DNA of 64,000 nt from Natronobacterium gregoryi SP2 (GTDB lineage: Archaea; Halobacteriota; Halobacteria; Halobacteriales; Natrialbaceae): assembly GCF_000230715.2 (NCBI RefSeq), contig NC_019792.1:1612001-1676000 (forward strand). The letters run 5' to 3'. The notes beneath the pieces are model-generated. The model had not been told where the DNA came from. It worked only from the letters and a program-made list of their open reading frames with translations, and did no database searches. Of the stretch, positions 16,794-26,032 are shown piece by piece. Each line of letters starts with the position of its first letter. The first letter of the stretch is position 1. A program made the position numbers and the translations under genes.

Positions 16794-19175
16794 TTACGAC
16801 TCCGACTCGAGTTTCGTCCGGAACCGGTCGAGTCCGAGTCCGAGCATGTCGGGGCTTACAGACTGGAACTCGCCGTTGTCCGGCAGGTAGCCGCGAACGG
16901 AATCCCAACTGTCGCGAGCGTAGCGTTCGTCTAGCAGCACCCGGACGCCGACGTCGTCAGGGCTCCGGATGACACGGCCGATCGCTTGGCGTGCCTTCCG
17001 GACCGCAGGGATCGTCAGCGCATACTCGAAACCGTCGCCGAACGCGTCGTCGTACGCTCGCCTCACGGCCTTCGTCCGCGGACTCGAGGTGTTGACGATC
17101 GGTACGCCACAGACCACGGCAGCCGAAAGGCGATCGCCGCTGTAGTCGACGCCTTCCGTGAGCGTTCCCCGGAGACTCGTCACGAGCACCTTCCCGTCGC
17201 CCGCGAAGAACTCGGATTTCAGCGACTGGGTCGTCTCGTCGTCGCTCGAGGCGTCCAGCAGGACGGGTTTGTCGACGCGCGACTCGAGTTCGCCCGCGAT
17301 CCACTCGGCCTCGGCGTAACTCGGCATGCCGACGAGGACGTTACCGGGGAGGCTGGCGACCGTCGAGACGGCGTCAGCGTAGTGGGTTCTGGTCTGGTTC
17401 TCCGCTCCCGGGTGACCACGGTTGTCGTACGTGTACTTCGGCGCGGCGACCGCGAAACTCTCGCGGTTCTCCTCGGGGAAGTGGAGTCCGTAGCGGCGCT
17501 CGACGACCGGCCTGTCTTCCTCGCGCTCGAGGTAGTCGAGTCCTATCACTTCAGCGAACGCCTCGACCGGCTCGAGAGTCGCGCTCATCAGGACGCCACC
17601 GCCGAAAGCGGCGAGTCGATCTCCGATGGCGTCGCTTGGCACGCAGTTGTGCAAGGCGAGGCGGGCGTTGTAGGCCCGACGCCAGGAATCGACAGGCTCG
17701 GTGTCGTCCCAGGTGCGCTCGAGTTCGATCTCCCGGAAGTAGTCGGTGTGATCGCAGCGATACCACTCGCCGAGCACGCGGCCGACCGCCGGCGCGGCTC
17801 GAGCCCGCTCTTCGTCCTCGGCCTCGTTCAGAATCCGGGCGACGACGGCCCCGACGGCTTCGGCGCGAACCCACTCGACGTCGCCGTAGCCAGCCTCGCG
17901 AGCCCACTCGCTGATCTCGTCTTCTGCCGGTTCGGCAGGATCGCGGAGGGGGATCTCCTCGTCCTCGAGATCAGTCAGGTTCGACTCCCAGCCCCGGTGG
18001 TTCCGGTCGAGAGAGGCCGTCACCCGTCGGTCGAGTTCGGCGCGGAGGTCCTGGATGAACTCGAGCGTGCGGTGCAGTTCCTCGTAGGAGACGTCGCTGT
18101 CGTTCAGTTCCGAGCGCACGAGGTCGGCGTCGGCGGTCTTCGACCCGCCCTGGGCCTGCCGTCCCTCGCGTTCGAACTTGACCGGCTGGATGACCCGCGA
18201 GAGTTCGGTTTCGGCGTCCCGCAGCGTTCGATCGGCGACCCCGTCGCTGACCAGATCGCGGACGCGAGGCTCGAGCATGTGTGCCTCGTCGCAGACGACG
18301 AACGTCGAATCGTCGAGCAACGCGCCCGTAAAAGAGCCGGTCGTCTGAGGGTCGAAGGCGTGGTAGTAGTTGCCGACGACGACCTCGACCTGGCCCAGCA
18401 CTGCGCCCATCACCGAGTGCGGACAGGTGCCGTTGCGAACCGCGCGAGCTACGAGTTCCGACGGCGTGACCAGCCCAGCCTCCGTGAAGTCGTAGGGGAC
18501 GGCCTCGGCAGGATCGCCAGTACCGTCTTCGCTCTCCGGCAGGTCCTCGAGATACTGGGCGTAGAACGGACAGTACTCTGTTTCGGCTCCTGCTGGCCCG
18601 CCGTCGCTGTACTCGGGGAGGTCGAGCGGATAGGGCGTCGGCTCGCCGGCGGTCTCGAGGTAGTTCGCACTGCCGGCACTGCCGCTGTCGGCGAGCCCGA
18701 TCTGCTGGCTGCGGGCGCGTGCGGCGAGGTTCTGTGCCGTCGTCTCGCCACCCTCTCCGGTGAGGTCTCGCGTACGATCCCGCAACGTCTCACAGCGGTC
18801 GTAGACGTTGCCGTCGTCGATCCCCGCAGCACCCTCGCGGTTGTACGGACAGACGTCGGCCTTACCGACGAGCGTGAGTCCCGAGACCGGTCGCCAGTCG
18901 TCGGGCAGGGTCTCGTTTATCGTCTCTAAGTCCTCCTCGAACTGGCGTAACTGTTGTTTGACGCTCGTGAGGACGAACACCCGCTCGTAGTCGCTGTCGG
19001 GGTCGCGCACGAGGTCGATCCCGGCCGTGAGCGCGAGCATCGTCTTCCCGGTGCCACAGGCCCCCTCGACGACGGTGTAGCCGCCCTCGCGGGCGGTCTC
19101 GACGGCCGTCTCGATCCCGTCGACCTGCTCGTCGTAGGGCTCGTCGTGGCCGAAGATCGCGCGCCAGTCCGTCAT
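16794..19175 (-). CDS. XPD/Rad3-like ATP-dependent DNA helicase (iron-sulfur, superfamily 2)
   Basis: A 793-residue 5'-3' DNA helicase of the XPD/DinG type, probably in DNA repair. Walker A GACGTGKT is at residues 39-46, DEAH near residue 297 and the C-terminal motifs ITSLRGTLTEGVDY-like and QAIGRVIRS near the end. Four cysteines between motifs (in DVCPYN, YDRCET, EYCPFY and GTCPHS) are placed like the 4Fe-4S cluster ligands of this family. A long acidic insertion follows the cluster. The gene stands alone; the neighbouring CPBP pseudogene is transcribed in the same direction from 81 bp or more upstream. Confidence 0.9.
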   Translation of the reverse strand: MTDWRAIFGHDEPYDEQVDGIETAVETAREGGYTVVEGACGTGKTMLALTAGIDLVRDPDSDYERVFVLTSVKQQLRQFEEDLETINETLPDDWRPVSGLTLVGKADVCPYNREGAAGIDDGNVYDRCETLRDRTRDLTGEGGETTAQNLAARARSQQIGLADSGSAGSANYLETAGEPTPYPLDLPEYSDGGPAGAETEYCPFYAQYLEDLPESEDGTGDPAEAVPYDFTEAGLVTPSELVARAVRNGTCPHSVMGAVLGQVEVVVGNYYHAFDPQTTGSFTGALLDDSTFVVCDEAHMLEPRVRDLVSDGVADRTLRDAETELSRVIQPVKFEREGRQAQGGSKTADADLVRSELNDSDVSYEELHRTLEFIQDLRAELDRRVTASLDRNHRGWESNLTDLEDEEIPLRDPAEPAEDEISEWAREAGYGDVEWVRAEAVGAVVARILNEAEDEERARAAPAVGRVLGEWYRCDHTDYFREIELERTWDDTEPVDSWRRAYNARLALHNCVPSDAIGDRLAAFGGGVLMSATLEPVEAFAEVIGLDYLEREEDRPVVERRYGLHFPEENRESFAVAAPKYTYDNRGHPGAENQTRTHYADAVSTVASLPGNVLVGMPSYAEAEWIAGELESRVDKPVLLDASSDDETTQSLKSEFFAGDGKVLVTSLRGTLTEGVDYSGDRLSAAVVCGVPIVNTSSPRTKAVRRAYDDAFGDGFEYALTIPAVRKARQAIGRVIRSPDDVGVRVLLDERYARDSWDSVRGYLPDNGEFQSVSPDMLGLGLDRFRTKLESES

Positions 19176-19256
19176 ACTGTCAGTACTCCTCGCCGGTCGT
19201 CCATAGCGTTGACGGACCGAACTCGTCCCGGCATCGGTGATAAACCTGCGCAGTTC

Positions 19257-20209
19257 TCACTCCTCGGGTGGTGACGCCTCGAGCGGTCCGGGGTCGGGGC
19301 CTCCACTCCAGTCGTCCCTCGAAGCGTCGGGAAGCGACCACTCCCGCTCGAGATCGGGCGCACCGCGAACGGCAATCACGACTGCAGCGAGGCCGAAGGC
19401 CAAAACCCCCACCCCACCGACGGGATTGACGAGGAGCTCGTGGCCGCCCTGTGTGAAGACCAGCATCGTTGTCGCGAAGCCGTTGAACGTCCCGTGCAGG
19501 ATCGTCGGCGCGAGCACCGACTTCGCCTGCACCGTGACGTAGGTGTAGACCGGCGACATCGCGAGACAGGCGGCGGTCATCATCCCGACGCCGACGACGG
19601 GGTAGTTCGGATAGTTGTACCCTTCGAGGATCACCGGCGCGTGCCAGAGACCCCAGAGTACGCCGATGATCGCCGAAGCACCCAGAAACCGACGGGCGAG
19701 AGTTCGGTTCGGAGGACGCCGCGCCAGCCGAACTCCTCGCCGGACGCGAGGACGGCGTTGATCGTCGCGCCGAAGACGAGCGCGGCGACGACCGTGAGCA
19801 GCAGGTTCCAGGGCCAACCGGGGAGCTCCGGGCCAGCAGCGGCCTCGCTGTCTTGCGGTTGCGTCTCGGTGACGTCTATTCTCTCGCCGGTCAGCGGGTT
19901 CGCGTCGGGAACGAACTCGACGCCGGGAACGGCAAGCGCGATTCCGGCTCCAACCAGCACGAGGACGATCGGAACGGCGGCAGCGATCGCAAGCCAGCGG
20001 AACCGTCCCCGCGGCAAGCGGAGCCCCGCTGTCTCGAACGACGGACCACCGACGAGACACGTGACGACCCCGGCGAGCAACGGCGTGAACATGTACGCAG
20101 GTGCGAGGAGAATCATATCGACGCCGGTGAGCTACGAGGCAGCGACGAAGCCGCCGGAGAGCACGACAAGCGAGCCGAGAAAGGTAAGCGGCAATCGACG
20201 AACGGTCAC
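19257..20209 (-). pseudogene. CPBP (CAAX-like) intramembrane metalloprotease gene, broken
   Basis: Three open stretches make up one CPBP protease. From a GTG at 20209 the first reads MTVRRLPLTFLGSLVVLSG and ends at an in-frame TAG at 20132-20134; the same frame resumes at once (LTGVDMILLAPAYMF) through the first glutamate motif EEFGWRG. Near 19680 the frame is lost by one base, and the remaining part (ASAIIGVLWGLWHAP, then PTILHGTFNGF with the second and third metal-binding motifs) continues in another frame to 19257. The active-site residues themselves are kept. One stop plus one frameshift argue for a real pseudogene rather than one sequencing error. Such proteins are membrane proteases of unknown substrate. 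Confidence 0.8.
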
Positions 20210-20368
20210 GGGCTCGCCGTCACCTCCAGCGTCGTCGAACAGTCGTAGTGTAACATATGTGATCCGATTTCGGAGAGCAGTATAACTGTTGTGCCACCGG
20301 CGAGACCGACTCCCCAGCAGGCCGTTGCTGGCCCACCGCTTACCCCACGTCCGTCCCTGGAACCGGAC

Positions 20369-20608
20369 GTGAACGTCCCAGAGCCGCTCCAAGACGTCGA
20401 CGGACAGGACGCACTCGTTCGAAACGTCGAGGACGACGATCGCGGAAATCCCATCGTGGTCGATTTCGGTCAGGATGCGAGGATCGACGCCACCGACTCG
20501 AGGGTTATCGTCGTCGGAGACGGGCGACAACTCGAGTTCGAACTACCTGCATCGGCGAGTGACGTGACCGTTCGAAACGGCGTCGTGACGATCGAAGGCG
20601 ACGGTTAG
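20369..20608 (+). CDS. Small Hsp20-like protein (DUF7127-like)
   Basis: About 79 residues beginning at GTG 20369 (MNVPEPLQDVDGQ), acidic, with an IVVDFG strand and an Hsp20-like edge (LEFELPASASDV, then NGVVTIEG). I recall a haloarchaeal family of this shape named DUF7127; the number is from memory. A GTG at 20291 would add 26 Pro/Ala-rich residues that look unlike the family. It lies 4 bp from the convergent DUF457 gene stop. Role unknown; a chaperone-like or stress role is only inference. Confidence 0.65.
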   Translation: MNVPEPLQDVDGQDALVRNVEDDDRGNPIVVDFGQDARIDATDSRVIVVGDGRQLEFELPASASDVTVRNGVVTIEGDG

Positions 20609-20612
20609 ATCG

Positions 20613-21242
20613 TTATCGACGCTGTCGCTTCGCCAGGTCGTAGATCGACGACCCGGTCGACGAGAGTAACCGTTTCGTTCCCACCAGGACCTCGCGGGCG
20701 ACGGGTGCACCGTCGAAGAGCCACAGCAGGGCTGCCAGCGCTGCGGCCGCGAACTGCACCCAGAGATACGTCGAAAGTTCGCCCGCGAGCAGTTGTTGCT
20801 GATAGCTGGCAAAGAGCTGGGCGAATTCGGCGAGAAACCCCTCGTGGGAGTGCGTCGGAGGCATCTCGACCGGTGCAACCGGCCAGAGGACGATCCCGAA
20901 CTCGAGGTAGCCGCCCCGGACGTAGCCGTCGACGACGTCGGCCGGCAGGTGCAACAGGTAGCCGACGCCGAACGCGAGCCCTGCTCGTGGTCGTCCCCAC
21001 GAACGCGCGAGCACGCCGACGGCAATCGCCAGCGGCACCGCGAAGAAGATCGAGTGCCCGAGCGCGTAGCCAGTCTCGAAGATGCCGAACTCCCAGGCCA
21101 GTGGCTTGTCGACGATATCGGGGAGGACCGAGGCAAAGACGACGGCAAACGCCTCGAGGCCGCCGGGCGGCTCGCGGTAGGAGAGGTGACAGAACAGCGA
21201 GTACGCGAGGTAGCCGACGATCGCGTGTTCCCAGGGCCACAT
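20613..21242 (-). CDS. Membrane-bound metal-dependent hydrolase, YdjM/DUF457 family
   Basis: 209 residues. The N-terminus MWPWEHAIVGYLAYS is the family's start, with a His and then conserved Asp and His in VLPDIVD, ALGHSIFF and YLLHLPADV, all on or beside hydrophobic helices; a last transmembrane segment is at about 165-185. The family is predicted to be zinc-dependent membrane hydrolases; no substrate is known in archaea. The ATG at 21242 is chosen because it gives this start; longer readings are arginine-rich noise. Confidence 0.82.
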   Translation of the reverse strand: MWPWEHAIVGYLAYSLFCHLSYREPPGGLEAFAVVFASVLPDIVDKPLAWEFGIFETGYALGHSIFFAVPLAIAVGVLARSWGRPRAGLAFGVGYLLHLPADVVDGYVRGGYLEFGIVLWPVAPVEMPPTHSHEGFLAEFAQLFASYQQQLLAGELSTYLWVQFAAAALAALLWLFDGAPVAREVLVGTKRLLSSTGSSIYDLAKRQRR

Positions 21243-21352
21243 GGGAGGCCGTAGCCGACCGGGAGGGAAGTGCGTTCGCCCCGCTTTCAGATCGTGAGTT
21301 GAGTCGCACGCTCGAGCGCAACGCACTCGAGTGTGGACGCACAACCGCTCGT

Positions 21353-21946
21353 ATGAGCGAGACAACGGCTGATTTCGACGTCGACGCGTGGCGAGAGGAA
21401 CTCCAGGCGAAACGCGCCGAGAAAGACGAGTTCTTCGACGAACATCCACAGTCGCCGATCCCGCCCGAGGAGCGCGACGAGTTCGAGGGACTCGACTACT
21501 TCGATCCCGCTCCCGACTACCGCGTGACCGCGACGGCGACGGCCCACGACGACCCCGAGGTTGTCCTGCTCGACACCACCACGGGTCGGGAGATGCGCTA
21601 TCTCCGAACGACGACGCTTGCTTTCGACCTCGAGCGCGAGGACGCCGATCTCGAGGACGGCACGTACGAACTCGCGGCCTACCAGCAGGAGCGGCCCGGG
21701 AGCGACCAAGAAGAGCCGCTTTTCGTTCCCTTCCGGGACAAGACGACGGGCCAGCAGAGCTACGAAGGCGGTCGATACATGGAGCTTGCGCCCGAGCGAG
21801 AACTCGAGGACGGAGACGAACTCGTCGTCGACTTCAACCTCGCGTACACGCCGTTCTGTGCCTACAGCGAGACGTTTGACTGTCCACTCCCGCCGGAAGA
21901 GAACTGGCTCGAGGTGGCGATTCCGGCCGGGGAACGGTTCGAGTAG
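21353..21946 (+). CDS. DUF1684 family protein
   Basis: A 197-residue acidic cytosolic protein. The family signature is visible: RAEKDEFFDEHPQSPIPPEE near the start, the central PLFVPFRDKTTGQQSYEGGRY (about 122-143; key residues F, D, T, Y, G, G, R), and the end NLAYTPFCAYSETFDCPLPP with its conserved Asn, Tyr, Cys and Pro residues. DUF1684 members occur across bacteria and haloarchaea, with no assigned enzyme activity. Divergent from the DUF457 gene with 110 bp between them; the 374 bp downstream hold at most a decayed ORF. Confidence 0.85.
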   Translation: MSETTADFDVDAWREELQAKRAEKDEFFDEHPQSPIPPEERDEFEGLDYFDPAPDYRVTATATAHDDPEVVLLDTTTGREMRYLRTTTLAFDLEREDADLEDGTYELAAYQQERPGSDQEEPLFVPFRDKTTGQQSYEGGRYMELAPERELEDGDELVVDFNLAYTPFCAYSETFDCPLPPEENWLEVAIPAGERFE

Positions 21947-22320
21947 GCTCCTGTCGCTTTTTGTTCCTCGGTACCGTGAAGTAGTGTCTGGACGGTAGAG
22001 GACAACGGTGAACGAATCGAGTGCGACCCGGCGCGATCCTCCGTGATGTCCTGCTGGACACGGGTCTGTCGCCGCACAACGAAATGGTAACGACTGGCTC
22101 GCGAACTGTTCCCGATCTCCTCCTCAAGATACTGGAGCAATCGTACAACACAGGGACTGTCCTCGCAGTTTCGATGCGGGCCACCCATCGTGAGCAGCGA
22201 TTTCGCTTTCTCGTGAGACACATACCTCTCCTGACGCAGTCACGATAACGAGGAGATCAACAGCCAATAGCGGGGAAGCCACTGATCGAATGTCGGTCTT
22301 GGACCCAAAGAAACGTAGAA
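21947..22320 (-). other. Gene-poor stretch with a possible decayed small ORF
   Basis: On the minus strand an ATG at 22221 opens a reading that starts MSHEKAKSLLTMGG and goes on NCEDSPCVVRLLQYLEEEIG, with natural-looking composition for about 45 residues, resembling the start of small haloarchaeal HTH proteins (DUF7123-like, from memory). Beyond that the composition becomes unnatural and the frame runs into the DUF1684 gene. It may be a remnant or a short gene; I cannot decide. Otherwise nothing is seen here. Confidence 0.25.
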
Positions 22321-22392
22321 AGCCTAGGCCGGGATTTGAACCCGGGCTCTCGTCCTTACCAAGGACGCGCTTTACCGCTAAGCTACCCAGGC
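22321..22392 (-). tRNA. tRNA-Thr (GGT anticodon)
   Basis: Complete cloverleaf on the minus strand: acceptor GCCTGGG pairing with CCTAGGC, D-arm, anticodon stem CGTCC/GGACG around the loop TTGGTAA, T-arm CCGGG-TTCAAAT-CCCGG. Discriminator base T, as usual for archaeal tRNA-Thr. No intron. A TATA-like CATAAAGT lies about 30 bp upstream, at about 22421-22429. Confidence 0.95.
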
Positions 22393-22482
22393 ACGCATTG
22401 TATCGTTGCTCGGAGTCGACTTTATGGGTTTCGATTCGCTCCGGTCGTGAGGGCGTGTGCCGCGGTGCACCGAGACGGTAGA

Positions 22483-23244
22483 TCAGGGATCTGTCGCCGG
22501 TTTCGCCCGATCGGTCGTGTAATCCTCGAGTTCCGACAGTGATCGTTCGACGGCGACGAGACACTCATCGACGGGTGGAAACGACGTTCCAGTGGTATCG
22601 ACAATTTCGTCGGCGACCGCAAGTAGCCGTGGCGTCGCCGGTTGGTCGGCCGCGGCGGCTCCAGTCTGAACTGCCAGTTCGAGGATGTCTCGTTCCAGAT
22701 TGGCGTCGAGTTCCCTGGCTCGAGCGGCCTGGTCGTCGCCGAGAGCGTGCCGTTTCGTCTGGTCACGGCCGAAAGACTGGACAGTCTGGACGGCCGTTTC
22801 GGCAGCGTCGGTTCGTGCGAGCAGGTAGAAGCCGCGTGCAACGAGGATGTCGGCGGCCAGGATTTCGAGGTCTTCCTCGATGTCGACTTGGACGGACTCT
22901 CCGTCTCCCGTCCAGGGTTCCTCGTGGGCTAGGGTACGCGTAAGCCCCAGCCCCTCGTAGATGAGTTGGACACCGGCTGCGTGCGAGACGATTCCCCCGT
23001 GTGTGCAACTTTTACACGCCCACGTTGTGTCCCCGTTGACAGTCGGCTCTTCGAACGCTGTCCCGGCTCTGTTAGCGCTCGCGTTTCGTTCGCAAGCGAT
23101 CGCCGCGGCGCTTTCGAGAGTGAGGACCGCAGGAACCATCGATGCCCGCTCGAGGACGGAGTCGACTACCTCGTACAACCGCGGTGGTTCAACGTCTGCG
23201 ACGGCCTCGGAAGCCGCACGCCGACAGATGTCGGCTTTCGCCAT
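22483..23244 (-). CDS. Haloarchaeal conserved protein (DUF7114-like), helical
   Basis: 253 residues, mainly alpha-helical and acidic, with no membrane segment. A CKSC motif in TTWACKSCTHGG (about residue 75) and EDLEILAADILVARGFYLLART in the middle look conserved-type; the all-helical pattern with Asp-rich turns recalls polyprenyl-synthase-like folds, but the DDxxD motifs are not present. I recall the family name DUF7114 only weakly. Divergent from the enoyl-CoA hydratase gene with a 60-bp spacer. Function unknown. Confidence 0.7.
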   Translation of the reverse strand: MAKADICRRAASEAVADVEPPRLYEVVDSVLERASMVPAVLTLESAAAIACERNASANRAGTAFEEPTVNGDTTWACKSCTHGGIVSHAAGVQLIYEGLGLTRTLAHEEPWTGDGESVQVDIEEDLEILAADILVARGFYLLARTDAAETAVQTVQSFGRDQTKRHALGDDQAARARELDANLERDILELAVQTGAAAADQPATPRLLAVADEIVDTTGTSFPPVDECLVAVERSLSELEDYTTDRAKPATDP

Positions 23245-23304
23245 TGGCTGACCCTTACGACGGAGGAGGCAAAGACCTTTGGAAACGCCCGGTCGACTCC
23301 TGAC

Positions 23305-24015
23305 ATGATCGATGTCGACTCCGACGCCGAGCGACCGATACGTACCGTCACGCTCGACCGCCCGGAGGTTCGAAACGCCCTGACGGTCGACGGCCTCGAG
23401 GCTATCGAAGCGGCGATCGACGACGCCGAGGAGGCGGTCGTCTATCTCCGTGGGGCGGGACCCGCCTTCTGTGCCGGCGCTGACTTCGAGGCCGTAAGCG
23501 GCCTAAACGGTGACTCGGAGCGGGCCGAATCGTTTGCCCGACTCGGTCAGCGGGTTGCCCGGACGATCGAAGAGACACCGTCGATCGTCGTCGCGGGAAT
23601 CGATGGGCCTGCCAGGGGTGGCGGACTCGAGTTGGCGCTCGCCTGTGACGTGCGGGTCGGAACGCCGGAGTCGACGTACGGCGAGCCAGGCGTCAGCTTC
23701 GGCCTGTTCGGTGCCTGGGGTGGCACCGTCCGGCTGCCACGGATCGTCGGCGAGGGCAACGCACTCGAGTTGGCACTCACCGGCCGGAGTATCGACGCCG
23801 AGGCAGCACTCCGGCTGGGGCTGATCTCGCGGATCGAGCCGGAGCCGCGGACGGTCGCGACGGAGATCGCGGCTAACGCCGACGACGCACTGGCCGTCCT
23901 GAAGCGTCGACTTCGGGACGGCGACGACCGAACAGCCCAGGAGGCCCGCGAGGCACAGGCGTTTGCCGACCTCGTCGCCGCCCACGCCGACGACGTCGAC
24001 GCCATCCTCGAGTAA
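23305..24015 (+). CDS. Enoyl-CoA hydratase/isomerase family protein
   Basis: A 236-residue crotonase-fold enzyme. The first oxyanion motif GAGPAFCAGADFEA, the second GPARGGGLELALACD (with the catalytic-type Glu) and GAWGGTVRLPRIVG are all in place. Expected to hydrate enoyl-CoA in fatty-acid or amino-acid breakdown, but members vary in reaction. It is shorter than the usual 255-260 residues, at the C-terminal trimerisation helices. The ATG at 23305 gives the usual start. No other beta-oxidation gene is near, so it is probably a stand-alone gene. Confidence 0.88.
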   Translation: MIDVDSDAERPIRTVTLDRPEVRNALTVDGLEAIEAAIDDAEEAVVYLRGAGPAFCAGADFEAVSGLNGDSERAESFARLGQRVARTIEETPSIVVAGIDGPARGGGLELALACDVRVGTPESTYGEPGVSFGLFGAWGGTVRLPRIVGEGNALELALTGRSIDAEAALRLGLISRIEPEPRTVATEIAANADDALAVLKRRLRDGDDRTAQEAREAQAFADLVAAHADDVDAILE

Positions 24016-24071
24016 CCGTTACGTGTGACATCTCCATCATCTTTTTCTCGGTTCGGTGAGACGGACGAACG

Positions 24072-24608
24072 ATGCCCGATTCGACGTTTCTCCCCGGTGA
24101 CGCCGTCGACCTCCGCCCGATAGAGGAAGACGACCTCGAGTTCTTTCGGGACGCGATCAACGACCCACAGGTCTGGCGACCGATCGGCGGTTCGCGCCCG
24201 CTGAACCTCGAGCAGGAACGAGAGTACTTCGAAGATGTCGTCTGTAGCGACGACGGCGTGCAGTTGCTGATCGTCGCCGACGGTTCACCTGTGGGGACGA
24301 TTGGCCTCCACGACATCGACTGGGAAGCCGACTCGGCCGAAATCGGCTACTGGCTCGAGCCCGACGCCCACGACCAGGGATATGGCACCGAAGCCGCGGC
24401 GTTGCTCGTCGGCTACGGCTTCGACCAGCTCGGACTCCACCGCATCCGGGCTCACGTCTTCGAGTTCAACGACGCCTCGCAGCGACTGCTCGAGTCGATC
24501 GGCTTTATCAGGGAAGGAACCAAGCGGGAGTCGCAGTTCATCGACGGCGAGTATCAGGACACGTACTGGTACGGGCTACTCGAGGAGGAGTGGCGCGAGG
24601 GCACGTAA
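24072..24608 (+). CDS. RimJ/RimL-like GNAT acetyltransferase, first of a tandem pair
   Basis: 178 residues. N-terminal VDLRPIEEDDLEFFRDAIND, the CoA-binding turn DAHDQGYGTEAAALLV and the C-terminal IRAHVFEFNDASQRLLES, FIREGTKRE, YWYGLL are typical of RimJ/RimL-type enzymes that acetylate amino groups. The next gene is a clear paralogue in the same orientation 68 bp downstream. Substrate unknown. Confidence 0.88.
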   Translation: MPDSTFLPGDAVDLRPIEEDDLEFFRDAINDPQVWRPIGGSRPLNLEQEREYFEDVVCSDDGVQLLIVADGSPVGTIGLHDIDWEADSAEIGYWLEPDAHDQGYGTEAAALLVGYGFDQLGLHRIRAHVFEFNDASQRLLESIGFIREGTKRESQFIDGEYQDTYWYGLLEEEWREGT

Positions 24609-24676
24609 TCCAACCGTCTCGGCTGTTCCGCCACCGATCCCATCGTTTTTTAGTAGCACCGGCCTATCGGGAGTCG

Positions 24677-25216
24677 ATGCCGGGATCGATCTTTCTGGAA
24701 GGCGATTCGATAGAGTTACGAACGATAGAGGAGTCTGATCTCGAGTTTTTACAGGATGGCATCAACGATCCACGAATCCGCGTGCCGCTCGGACGGGCGA
24801 AGCCTATCAACAGGGCACAGGAACGGGAGTTCTTCGAGGAGGAGGTTTGTGGCGACGACGCGATCCACCTCCTGATCGCGGCCGACGGGGAGCCGGTCGG
24901 AGCTATCGGTCTCGATCCGATCGAACGGTACCGCCAGTGGGGTGAGATCGGCTACTGGATCGCGCCCGACTTCCACGGCCACGGTTACGGAAGTGATGCC
25001 CTGTCGACGACGATCGAGTACGCATTCACGCAGCTCGGCCTGCACAAACTCGCCGCACGCGTCTACGAGTTCAACGAGCCGTCGATGGAGCTCTTGGAGT
25101 CGGTCGGCTTTCGCCGCGAGGGCGTCCACCGCAAGGACGCATTCGTCGACGGAGAGTACAAAGACACGTACTGGTATGGGCTGCTCGAGGACGAGTGGCG
25201 CGAAAACGACCCCTAA
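24677..25216 (+). CDS. RimJ/RimL-like GNAT acetyltransferase, second of a tandem pair
   Basis: 179 residues, colinear with its upstream neighbour over its whole length (shared DLEF, REFFEEEVC-like, GEIGYWI, HGHGYGSDAL, LARVYEFNEPS-like and DTYWYGLLEDEWRE blocks), so the pair arose by tandem duplication. The ATG at 24677 matches the paralogue's start. The last codons overlap by 4 bp, tail to tail, with the nadE stop. Substrate unknown; the pair may have split targets. Confidence 0.88.
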   Translation: MPGSIFLEGDSIELRTIEESDLEFLQDGINDPRIRVPLGRAKPINRAQEREFFEEEVCGDDAIHLLIAADGEPVGAIGLDPIERYRQWGEIGYWIAPDFHGHGYGSDALSTTIEYAFTQLGLHKLAARVYEFNEPSMELLESVGFRREGVHRKDAFVDGEYKDTYWYGLLEDEWRENDP

Positions 25217-26007
25217 TTCAACGGCTCCGGCGCTGGCGGCACCATCCGCTTGTGCTCGCTGCGTTCGTACATGCCACGGACCTTCTCGACAGTCTCTTTC
25301 TCGACATCGAGTTCTCGAGCCGTCGCAGCGACCGAGAGCGGGCCGTCGATGTGGGTTACGAGAATCGCGTCGAGGGTGTCGTACTCGACTCCCATCTCCT
25401 CCTCGTCCGTCTGGTCGGCCCACAACTCCGCAGTCGCGGTCTTCGCCGCGAGATCCGCAGGGACGCCGACGTGACGTGCAAGCTGGCGGACCTGGGCCTT
25501 GTAGAGGTTTCCGATCGGGTGGCAGTCGACTGCGCCGTCGCCGTATTTCGTGAAGTAGCCAACCGCGGCCTCGCTGCGATTACCGGTTCCGAGGACGAGC
25601 CGGTTCTCGTGGTTCGCGACGAGGTAGTTCAGCACGGCCCGGACGCGTGCGCGAGCGTTCCCGACCGCGACGTGGTCGCCCTCGGCGTCGGGATAGGCAG
25701 ACAGCAGTGAGTCGACGATCGGCTCGATCTCGATGACGTCGTAGCTGATCTCGAGGTCCTGTGCGACCCGCTCGGCGTCGCTCATGTTGTCGTCGCCGCT
25801 GACGCGGGCCGGGAGAACGAGCCCGTGGACGTTCTTGGCACCCAGTGCCTCGCGTCCCAGATAGGCGGTGAGCGTACTGTCGATTCCACCTGAGAGGCCG
25901 AGGACGGCACCGTCGGCTGCTGCCGCTTCGACTCGGTCCTGGATGAACGCGGTGATGTGCTCGCGTCGCCGTTCCAACTCCGTCTCAGAGAGCCGAGGGT
26001 CGATCAT
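25213..26007 (-). CDS. nadE: NAD(+) synthase
   Basis: Converts deamido-NAD to NAD with ATP and an amide donor, the last step of NAD synthesis. The 264-residue protein has the PP-loop LGLSGGIDS (about 36-44), the NMSDAERVA segment, LVLGTGNRSE and the K-rich end, and it lacks a glutaminase domain, so it uses ammonia as in other short archaeal NadE. The start at 26007 follows a TATA-like TTTATTAGAT about 26-36 bp upstream. Stop overlaps the convergent GNAT gene by 4 bp. Confidence 0.95.
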   Translation of the reverse strand: MIDPRLSETELERRREHITAFIQDRVEAAAADGAVLGLSGGIDSTLTAYLGREALGAKNVHGLVLPARVSGDDNMSDAERVAQDLEISYDVIEIEPIVDSLLSAYPDAEGDHVAVGNARARVRAVLNYLVANHENRLVLGTGNRSEAAVGYFTKYGDGAVDCHPIGNLYKAQVRQLARHVGVPADLAAKTATAELWADQTDEEEMGVEYDTLDAILVTHIDGPLSVAATARELDVEKETVEKVRGMYERSEHKRMVPPAPEPLN

Positions 26008-26032
26008 TTAGAGCGCTATACGACAGGGGCCA

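Noticed and set aside
16986-18929. A 647-codon open frame opposite the XPD-like helicase
   Set aside because: Shadow of the helicase gene, with no natural composition or start signals.
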